Assembly: GCA_014529385.2 (NCBI GenBank)
Contig: CM043944.1
Location: 91,383,914-91,447,913, forward strand
Origin: Adiantum capillus-veneris
Taxonomy: Eukaryota > Streptophyta > Polypodiopsida > Polypodiales > Pteridaceae
DNA length: 64,000 bases
Direction of reading: 5' to 3'
Made by a program: the position numbers and the translations under genes. Shown here piece by piece: positions 56,360 to 64,000 of the stretch (its first letter is position 1; the number at the start of each line of letters is the position of its first letter). Below the pieces are notes generated by a model. That model ran no database searches and was not told the DNA's origin. It saw nothing but the letters and a program-made list of their open reading frames with translations.

Positions 56360-58720
56360 TTAAGCAGCAGATTCTTTCGACAATCTATCACAAAATGCAA
56401 TCACTTCTGGATGAACCTTGATGCGGGTAGGATCATACCCAACAAGCTGAAGGCCATCCAGATCCTTCACACGGGACAGAGCCACATAAACCATTCCATA
56501 ATCAAAAGCTTGAGAGAGATCTGTCTGGACCTTGCTAAGCGTCATACCTTGGCACTTGTGAACACTCAAAGCCCAAGCCAATATTAAAGGAACTTGAACC
56601 CTGCTGGCGACTTCGACACCCCCATCTTCAACAGCTTCCCTAAAGGGGCCTATTGGTGTTGTCCTGCAATCAAACCGTACTATTGGCCAATAACCAGAGG
56701 GACTTACCAAATGAGACACACTCTTCACAGCCTTCTCATCTTTGCTACCGTCACCAAATGTCTTATATTGTGACTGGAACCCAGTCACAACCCCTTTTGA
56801 GCCATTGACGAGACCGCCTTTGGTGTCGAGATTTTTTGTAAGCATTACTTGAGCTCCAACACAAAGCTGCAGCTCCTTCTCTAATCTAATGCCTGAAAAT
56901 GCAAACCGGTGCAGCTGATCCATCTGCGAATCAACTGCAACGAAGGTGACAATGGAAGTTTGTAGTGCTATCAACTCCTGCATGTTCTCCTGCCTTACAT
57001 CAATCTTCAACGGATACAACCGTGTTGGAGCAATCCCAGTTCCATCATCTGGCAAAGCCCGATAGCACATCTCTAGCTTTTCAAGCGTTTCCGATGTGTG
57101 GAATCCTTTTCTGATCTCATTCAACATTTTCACAAAAACACTGTCAGATTGTCTAAACACATGCTCCAGCTCAACTTGCATTTGAAAGCAACTGTTCCAA
57201 CAATCCGCTTGAAAAGCAAAGTATTTTTGCATATTTGAAGGGTTTATCGGCGGAAGCTGGAAAAAATCGCCCGTAACAATCAACTGTATGCCTCCAAAAC
57301 ACTTTTTTGACGTTCTGACTGTCTGTGCTACAAACTCCAGCTTATCAAACAGCTGACCATCTATCATGCTTATTTCATCAATGATCAAAACCGCAGCTTC
57401 TTTCCATCGCTTTAAAGGGTCTTTGGAGCGAAGAATCCTCCTTGCAAGATTACTCCCCGAACCACTCCCCAAACCAATTCCTGCAAATGCATGTAAAGTA
57501 ATGCCTTTTAAGGCACACGCTGCTATACCCGTAGACGCAGTGACATAAACAGAATTACGAGGCAGTGTTCTCTTCAATATCCTAATTATATACTTAAGAA
57601 GGAAACTTTTGCCTGTCCCAGCAGACCCTGTTATGAACACGGATTTGCCACAAGCAACAGCTTCAAGCACTTCCATTTGTTGCTTTGAAAACTTGAGGGG
57701 GACTCCAGACCAATCTTCTTCACTGAACTCCTTCAAGTCCTTTTGGGTTATGAAGCCTTCTTCAAAATGTGAAGACATTTGATACACATCATTATTTTCT
57801 GCCACTTTCAAATCCTTCAAATCATCAATTGAATCCTGTGGTCGTCTTTCCATAGCTTCTGTTGAGCTCTGTTTGAAAACATATCTAAGACTATTTTTGA
57901 GAGTGCTGGATGCTGGATCATCCTCCACAACTACATCTTCACACTTTCCCATGTAGGAGGGTTCAGCTTGAAAGTCAGCCATAGCCCCTCCATCCATTGC
58001 TTCAACTTCACGACCAACCTCACAAAAGCCCTTCGTTCTTTTTGTGTACATGCAAGAATCAGAAGCCTCCAATATAGCCTGCTCTAGAGCATCATCCCAG
58101 CATTCTTCCATTAAATCAGGTGCACTCATCATGCTAGATTGTAAACCATCATCTACATGTTCTATAGGTTCATCTCTCGAGGAAGACGCACATTGAGATT
58201 TCAGGTTAGCCTCTTCTCTTGTGCGTTGGATGCTGGAATTGTTAGGAATAGCTGCAGTTGCCTCTGTTGAATGATGTGAAGCCTTGCACCTACGTTTAGC
58301 AGTAAGCGGATATTTTGTACTTGAGTCAGGAATGCCCCAATACCCTCCTGTACTATCCCGAGCACGATTTGCGAGATGGGCTGTCGTGTCAGGCATGCTA
58401 TTGGTGCCTACAGCACCATCCGAGGTTTCACGTATACAGTTTGTGAGATGGACAGCACTGCCATCATCATAAACCACACTTTCTTGCTCAAGGGTGATGC
58501 TCTGAGTACAACAGCGGCGCAATGTCCAGTCGGTGCCATGAGAGGACGGTGGATGTGATTCGAGGAAAGAGAGGGAATGGTTACGCTGCCTCCCTGCGAC
58601 AGCCATACGCTTGTGGCCGAGTCCCTGCTCTAAGGCAAGATCCATTACGACCTTGCAGGCAAGCCTGCGCATATTTGCGGAAGTCTGCAAAGAGGCTCTG
58701 CGCTTGTTTTCATTTTTCAT
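56360..58720 (-). CDS. PIF1: PIF1-family 5'-3' DNA helicase
   Basis: An intronless 786-residue protein. PIF1 helicases are ATP-dependent 5'-3' helicases that act on G-quadruplexes, telomeres and replication forks in nucleus and mitochondria. The first 330 residues are a low-similarity extension, basic at the start and acidic around 200-330. Helicase core: Walker A GSAGTGKS (365-372), TASTGIAA (394-401), Walker B LIIDEISM (445-452), GDFFQLPP (484-491), ELEHVFRQ with Arg (517-524), VMLTKNLD (625-632), SVHKCQGMTLSKVQTDL (719-735) and YVALSRV (745-751). All motifs look intact. Start: first Met of the frame; Met17 is an alternative, and the Arg/Lys/Ser-rich N-terminus could be an organelle presequence. 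No RPA or Rep/helitron domain is fused, so a Helitron helicase is unlikely. Confidence 0.93.
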   Translation of the reverse strand: MKNENKRRASLQTSANMRRLACKVVMDLALEQGLGHKRMAVAGRQRNHSLSFLESHPPSSHGTDWTLRRCCTQSITLEQESVVYDDGSAVHLTNCIRETSDGAVGTNSMPDTTAHLANRARDSTGGYWGIPDSSTKYPLTAKRRCKASHHSTEATAAIPNNSSIQRTREEANLKSQCASSSRDEPIEHVDDGLQSSMMSAPDLMEECWDDALEQAILEASDSCMYTKRTKGFCEVGREVEAMDGGAMADFQAEPSYMGKCEDVVVEDDPASSTLKNSLRYVFKQSSTEAMERRPQDSIDDLKDLKVAENNDVYQMSSHFEEGFITQKDLKEFSEEDWSGVPLKFSKQQMEVLEAVACGKSVFITGSAGTGKSFLLKYIIRILKRTLPRNSVYVTASTGIAACALKGITLHAFAGIGLGSGSGSNLARRILRSKDPLKRWKEAAVLIIDEISMIDGQLFDKLEFVAQTVRTSKKCFGGIQLIVTGDFFQLPPINPSNMQKYFAFQADCWNSCFQMQVELEHVFRQSDSVFVKMLNEIRKGFHTSETLEKLEMCYRALPDDGTGIAPTRLYPLKIDVRQENMQELIALQTSIVTFVAVDSQMDQLHRFAFSGIRLEKELQLCVGAQVMLTKNLDTKGGLVNGSKGVVTGFQSQYKTFGDGSKDEKAVKSVSHLVSPSGYWPIVRFDCRTTPIGPFREAVEDGGVEVASRVQVPLILAWALSVHKCQGMTLSKVQTDLSQAFDYGMVYVALSRVKDLDGLQLVGYDPTRIKVHPEVIAFCDRLSKESAA

Positions 58721-58777
58721 CCAGTTTCACATGCAGCCGGCCGGCCGCCGTCAATGTTATAACAAGGCACTCAATGT

Positions 58778-58815
<38 letters not shown>

Positions 58816-58846
58816 CTTGAACTCAAAACCTGTTATTCATGATGGA

Positions 58847-58920
<74 letters not shown>

Positions 58921-58936
58921 GAGAGAGAGAGAGAAT
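58778..58936. repeat. Compound microsatellite (GA)n ... (TG)n-G34-(AG)n
   Basis: GA run at 58,778-58,812. Then TG repeats from 58,849, an uninterrupted run of 34 G at 58,886-58,919, and AG repeats to 58,934. It lies 50-220 bp upstream of the PIF1-like start codon. Confidence 0.95.
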
Positions 58937-59334
58937 ATTACCTTTCTAGTGTTGTAGAAAAACCAGTGCCAGAAAAGAATCAAATCTTTTGAAAAGTGAA
59001 ACAAACAATTAAAAGCATGTAAAGTATGAATACAGGTCATGGTTGGGCAGGCCAATCAACTCAAGTTTAAAGCAAACAAGCTCAAGAAAATGCATGAAGC
59101 ACATAAGCAAGGTAAATGGGAAGTTTATTGAGGTGGTAAAGCCATCATTCAAGAGCTTCAAACCCCCAAATCGTCTCCCTCCTTACATAACCCCCCTTAG
59201 TTTTGCTTTTCTTCTACCCTTTGATGGACCCTAAGCCCTTACCTGATATGTATCTAACGACTCACTTAGAAGCAAACGTTGTAATGTTTTGGATTGGTCC
59301 CATGTGTCATATTTGACCTTCACAAACGATAATT

Positions 59335-59385
<51 letters not shown>

Positions 59386-60071
59386 TTTTTTTTGGTTGGA
59401 AACCTATACTGCTTTTGGCTGATCATAACTACAAGCAAACCACAAACAGCTTGATCCAAAGTCGTGGTCCTCTTTGGTCCAAGAAAGCCGTAAATCACCA
59501 CCTATAGTTGAAGATTACCATAAGATACTCAAGCCATAGCAACGAATGGGGTCATTGTAGGCTCTCTTAATTGAGTGTTTAGAGCCAAATTGCTCCCCTT
59601 TCGCCAAATATTGTTGGAGGTATTCTTCAAGCCTGCAAAAATTTTTGGCAGGTAAGATTTACGTGACGAGCTTTGTGTTCAACTCCTATTGATTTTTCTC
59701 CATGGAATCATTAGGAGAAAGCTGGACTCACTTTTGGGCCTTTCAGTTCTAGAGAGAGAGTGGCACTCGACCAATGAGGAAGAGGCTAACGTTACGTTGA
59801 AAATCAACATTTTGGAGTCAAGCTCTTTTAAAAAAAAGGGAGGAAATTTTATTTTGGTTCATCAAATTGCACAATTTCACGCTTTCAAGGCATAAATGCC
59901 GTAAGTCGTACTAACTATGTACCGAGGAATTTCAGAACTTTCATTGAAGACTCTATCTAGTACTTTGTTCTCGCCCAAATATGACTTTGAGTAGCTCTAC
60001 TTCCCTCTCAAAACTTCTTCCCTTTTTTATATTTGCGCTAACCTTTCTGTGTATTCATTCTACTGCACACC
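58937..60071. other. Intergenic region between PIF1-like gene and the next plus-strand gene
   Basis: Contains a CT microsatellite (59,338-59,382) followed by a T run. A promoter of the plus-strand gene is expected near its right end, but no clear TATA box is assigned. The short open frames look non-coding. Confidence 0.5.
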
Positions 60072-61394
60072 ATGTCTACTTCTCGAAGGCCTAGCACTAC
60101 CATTGACTCTGTTAGCATTTTTAACAGTTATACTACAGACGATCAAGCATGGATTCCATCTCGTATAACTATCGGAAGTTGGGTTCTACTGCAAACTAGG
60201 AGGAGGAAGAGGAGGCAACGCAATGATTTCATGGAGGCTTTCAAGGGTCAAGTTAAAGATTTTAAAGTGTGTGCACAAAGCAAGCAGGTGAAAGAGGTCC
60301 TCATACAACATGCTTTCCAGCATGCAGACTTAAGGTTGCAAACATCTCCTCCAAGTTTTCCAAGGCATCGACCCAACTGTAAGTTATTTCAACATCTCGC
60401 TTAGTGCATGATTATATTTGAATATTAAGTGGTGGATATCATCTTTGGTATGTTTTAGATATTTATCCATCGAATATGACAGATTGGCAACCAGTTGAGA
60501 GTATAGTTGGGATTTTTGATTCTTTCCATGTATTTATTGGTGAGCAAATGTACCGAGGAAGACAACACAAGGAACTTGCAGATAATGGAATTTTCTTTTA
60601 TGATATGTCATATGTGGAACCGAGAACTTCCATTGGTTGGGGTCGTGTAGCTCCTTTGTCACTTCCATCCTTTGACAGCAAGGATTGGTCCCTGCCTACT
60701 TCGCAAACTAGTGAAAGCTTCAGGAATAAGTTGTTTCAGGATATACAAAAGTCCCTCAAGTATTCAATTGCCACAAAAATAGTTTGGCTCGCACTATTTA
60801 TGCCTCTTGAAGTGTTTGCAGATTTTTTCTTCGATGAGCAAATAAGAACTACCGCAACAATGTTCATTTGCAAGTCTGAGAGTTGTTTGGACTTTTTAGA
60901 TGATAACTGGGATATGAAACAATCACAGAACAAAATCTGTATTTTGCAAAAGAAGTCCATAATTTGCAAGTTCATTATAAGCTCTCAAAATTTCTTAGTA
61001 TCGTTTTACTATATTAGATATCATCTTCTTAGTGGGCAGCTTATTCCACTCGACCAAGATACAGAGAACAGCCTCGAGAACAAACCTTTATCAATGGAGC
61101 TCTACTTTCGAGACAGCCTACTTACTGTGATGGAGACAATGTCAAGCACAACTCTAGCACAGCTCAGGATAGATCTTACATGTGAAGAACTTCCACTTTT
61201 GCCGGAATTGTATGCATTCAGTCTCAACAATAGAAAGGTGCTTACTAAATCGATAAATTTTGATTGTCTTTAATACACTATGACTGAATCTAACTTTTTC
61301 TTCTTTTCAGATTCCAAGGCGCAAGGAGAAAACAACATTGTGCAAGGAGTCCATAACAAATACACTTCACTTAATTGCTTCCACCGGAAGCTAG
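60072..61394 (+). CDS. Three-exon gene of unknown function, 389 residues
   Basis: Exons 60,072-60,378, 60,459-61,237 and 61,311-61,394. Introns are 80 and 73 bp with donors GTAAGT and GTGCTT and acceptors TTTTAG and CTTTTCAG; the exons sum to 390 codons without a stop, which supports the model. The N-terminus is Ser/Thr-rich, followed by a basic stretch (TRRRKRRQRNDF) that could be a nuclear signal. The middle has WQPVESIVGIFDSFHVFIGE and DMSYVEPRTSIGWGRV. A hydrophobic stretch (IVWLALFMPLEVFADFFF) is present, but I would not call it a membrane segment. The last exon is Lys/Arg-rich. No family is recognised. It is convergent with the Ulp1-like gene 240 bp downstream; both may have belonged to one mobile element. 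Confidence 0.55.
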
Positions 61395-62314
61395 GTCACA
61401 TACCTTGTGCACGCAAAGAGCTTTGATGCCATGCAAACCATGATGTACTCTTCAAAATGACTAATGCAGAGATATTTTTTGGCGGTCAAACAATGTTTCA
61501 AAAATGTACAATTTCAATGTTTCAAAACTTTACATATTGTGTTGTTTCTGTCAAGAGTAATTTGCTCCCTTTCCCAGCTACTATCCTCTCCCCCGGTTTG
61601 TGCCACTCGTCCCTTGCCCTCTGCTCTGGTTGCTCCCCTACCCTCTGCTCCGGTTGATACTACCTTTGCCTCTGGGGACGCTGGTCTCGGGCATCCTTTC
61701 GCGTCGCTCGAAATCATGGGCCTCTTCCATGGCTTCCCATGCTTCTTGCACCTGTGAAGCTTCCCGCTGTTCTTGCTCTTGCCGTCGACATGCAGCCCAT
61801 TCCTCTACTTCTGCGACGTCCGCATAATATTGGTGTATTGCTTCTTGCATATTTCGAACTTCTTCTTGAGTCTGATTGTGGCGTTGTGTCATTTCGTTAA
61901 TGCGAGCCTCTTCGAACTCGTCATCTCTCACCGCTTCCTCTCTTGTGCGTCTATTTATCGAGATTATAATATGCTGGATGGCCATTACAGAAAAATGTCG
62001 CACATCGTTGTTGGTGTAGTTATGTAATCGAAGTTCCTGTAGAAGCGTGATACAGACATCTGTTGCTTCATACATACGTTGCAGCAAACAATAAAATAGC
62101 AGATTACTTACGTTCGGTTTATCCATAATTTGACTGATGAGCAACACGGCATTCAAACAGGTTCGCCAGCCACAACTATAGTCATCAGTCTGCATGGGCA
62201 CGGTTACCCGTTCGTGCTTGACTAGATTTCCTAGATCATGTTCTAACAAAAGATGCTCTACACAACATACAAGTTTTTTTGCGGCACTACATACATAACC
62301 ACTTGAGTCAGCAA

Positions 62315-62612
62315 CACATTCCAAAGAGACACTACACTGCTTTCCAAATGTACCCAAATGGACCTTACGTTTTTACACAACCGTGAAACGCCCTGCTTTG
62401 CCCGGAGTTTGCGTAGTAAACAATCTTAGCTTCCATGTCAAATAACATCAGACTCCAATGATCACATTCCAAAGAGACACTACACTGCTTTCCAAATGTA
62501 CCCAAATGGACCTTACGTTTTTACACAACCGTGAAACGCCCTGCTTTGCCCGGAGTTTGCGTAGTAAACAATCTTAGCTTCCATGTCAAATAACATCAGA
62601 CTCCAATGATCA
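62315..62612. repeat. 149-bp tandem duplication in the Ulp1-like gene
   Basis: Sequence from CACATTCCAAAGAGACACTA to CTCCAATGAT occurs at 62,315-62,463 and again at 62,464-62,612, seemingly identical. It spans the intron/exon boundary of the last exon and so duplicates the acceptor and first coding bases. Confidence 0.9.
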
Positions 62613-62891
62613 CTACAAAGACACCATCAAAGATTATGAGAGATTCGCAATGCAAGATGTTTTTTACAAGGCAAGAAAATACTCACGATTGATTGTACGC
62701 AGTGACCAGAAAGCGCGCTAGATCAAAGTCGACTCTGCTAAACCAGTTCATCAGACTCAAAAATGAAACTGAGTTGTTCTGCTGATAAGGCGATATCAGA
62801 GGATCTATTACGTATACTTTCTCTTGAACCTCAGGGGGCAGAAGCGAGACAGCGTGGCTAACATGAACAAATGGCAAAGATTAGACTTGAA

Positions 62892-63213
62892 CACCAAGTG
62901 AGTCAATACTGATCGAGTGGGGCAGCTATCGAATTCCATAGGCCACTGATTCGCTTGGTATTGACCATTGTCTTGGCTGAAATGAAGAACTTGATGACTA
63001 CCGCAAAGACATGGGTCAATACCGAGCGAGTCAGCGGCGGATTCCAATTCCATAAGCAACTGACCCGCTTGGTATTGACCCATGTCTTTACGGTAGTGAA
63101 CCATTATAAAGAAAAACTTGGCAACTGCCACAGAGACATGGGTCAATACCGAGCGAGTAGTACCAAAATTCAATTTCATTAGCCATTGTCTCGCTTGGTA
63201 TTGACCCATGTCT
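62892..63213. repeat. Three tandem units of an inverted repeat, about 127 bp each
   Basis: Each unit has arms AGACATGGGTCAATACCGAG (plus CGAG) and the inverse CTCGCTTGGTATTGACCCAT (plus GTCT), 24 bp each with about 32 bp between them: 63,134/63,190, 63,007/63,064, and a more diverged pair near 62,892/62,950. The units sit in the first intron of the Ulp1-like gene and could fold into three hairpins. Confidence 0.9.
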
Positions 63214-64000
63214 CGGTAGAGACCCATTTAATGAGCATAAGAATTAACGAGCATGAGAATTACCACAAAGCAACATTGATGACCTCATTTGTTGCGAGCG
63301 AGTCGATGAAATTGCGCATGCACATGAAGTCTACATTATCGAGGTTGGTAATGCAGGCCTCCTCTGACCTTGCAGGCAGCTGTATGTCCGCATGCAGAGG
63401 CGCTGAGCTCAACAAAATTCTCAACTCCTCTTCATTCTCCTCGTTGATTTTCTCTAAAATAATTGACTCATCCGATACGTTGGATGGCCCTTCTGATGTA
63501 GAGCCTTGCCCTTCCCTTTCTTGAGCTAGCTCCCTGGTTGCCTCAGGCTCCTCCCTAACAACCTCCCTAACAGCCTCGGGCTCCGGATCATTTTCCTTCA
63601 ATATTGGTTGCTCCATAGATGCCTCAGGCTCCACCCTCTGACCTGCTCTTGTCCCTCATCATCCACGATGGGCTGCGAATCCTCCATGACTTGCTCATTT
63701 TGGTGTCTAGCTGGCTCCTCGATAACTGTCTCTGTTTCTTCCATGACTGCCTCGGGGTCCACTCTGGCTTGCTCTTGGCCCTCTGCGGCTATCTCAGCCT
63801 GCCCATCTGTGTCGTTTCTCTCAACCCGTGATCGGGTCCTTCTGTTGTTTGTTTCAGTCCTAGACGGCTCTGTCTGTCGTGCACGAGGATGGAGAGGGGG
63901 GATGTTGAGAATATCCATGGTTCTACTATCCCGGATAGGCACTGGCTGAAGCAGCCCATCGTAGCGGAAATGAAGCCTACGAAGAGTATCAAAATCCCGC

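Larger units (their letters stand above)
61638..64000 (-). pseudogene. Ulp1-like (C48) cysteine protease gene, three exons seen, frameshifted, 5' end outside
   Basis: Proposed exons: 64,000-63,264, 62,857-62,687 and 62,331-61,638. Splice sites (GTAATT, GTGAGT donors; TTAG, GTGTAG acceptors) keep one phase-consistent frame. The N-terminal part is very Glu-rich, repetitive and presumably disordered. DSLATNEVINVAL then HAVSLLPPEVQEKVYVIDPL supply a candidate His and Asp, and VPMQTDDYSCGWRTCLN supplies the Gln and Cys of the SUMO-protease catalytic set. Spacing before the His is shorter than usual for Ulp1, so an exon may be missing. A Glu/Arg-rich coiled-coil-like tail follows. At about 63,634 a 2-base insertion, compared with an internal repeat of the same gene, shifts the frame. 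Similar proteases occur both as host deSUMOylases and in plant transposons; which this is cannot be told. Confidence 0.6.

Noticed and set aside
56360-58720. Helitron identity for the PIF1-like helicase
   Set aside because: No Rep HUH motif, no RPA-like domain and no Helitron terminal hairpin/CTRR seen nearby.
1-64000. tRNA or rRNA genes
   Set aside because: No cloverleaf with A/B boxes or rRNA-like sequence was noticed; the tRNA-like words are retrotransposon primer sites next to LTRs.

Overview
The window looks like nuclear DNA of a land plant. Genes have short spliceosomal introns (73-85 bp where both ends can be read), there is a PIF1-type helicase, and the middle is filled by Ty3/gypsy LTR retrotransposons of the plant Tat/Athila type (tRNA-Asp primer site, second RNase H). 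The transposon and satellite load, the long microsatellites and the DUF7869-like gene would suit a large seed-free plant genome such as a fern. That placement is inference; no marker gene fixes it.

Layout. (1) 1-2,403: 5' part of a minus-strand gene with a ParB-N/DGQHR-like motif, running off the left edge. (2) 2,430-16,500: satellite of 425/442-bp monomers, each carrying about four copies of the 18-mer GGTCCACCACTTGTCCAA. (3) 16,500-21,200: low-complexity DNA, two minisatellites and a second satellite (368-bp unit) that reuses the same 18-mer. (4) 21,226-24,454: plus-strand DUF7869/transposase-like gene whose single long frame holds two in-frame stops. Genes 1 and 4 are divergent, both have a splice acceptor just before the ATG, and both face the satellite block. 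(5) 24,978-51,590: three LTR elements nested in one another. A decayed minus-strand Ty3 element (E1) was split inside reverse transcriptase by a plus-strand gag-protease element (E2; TSD ACTCC), which was split inside its 5' LTR by a younger minus-strand Tat-type element (E3; TSD GTGT) with 2-kb LTRs and two RNase H domains. (6) 52,100-53,840: another Ty3 fragment (E4), then repeat relics including an integrase fragment. (7) 56,360-58,720: intronless PIF1-like helicase. (8) 60,072-61,394: three-exon gene of unknown function. (9) 61,638-64,000: minus-strand Ulp1-like protease gene, partly damaged, with an unusual inverted-repeat array in an intron.

The most unusual part is the 24-kb left block: two divergent genes of mobile-element character separated by about 18.7 kb of satellite built from one 18-mer and a palindrome with matching changes in both arms. 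It may be one large selfish or replicative unit. No terminal repeats are visible for it, the right gene is interrupted and the left gene is cut by the window, so this stays a hypothesis. The E1/E2/E3 nest is well supported by matching LTR ends, primer sites, polypurine tracts and target-site duplications.
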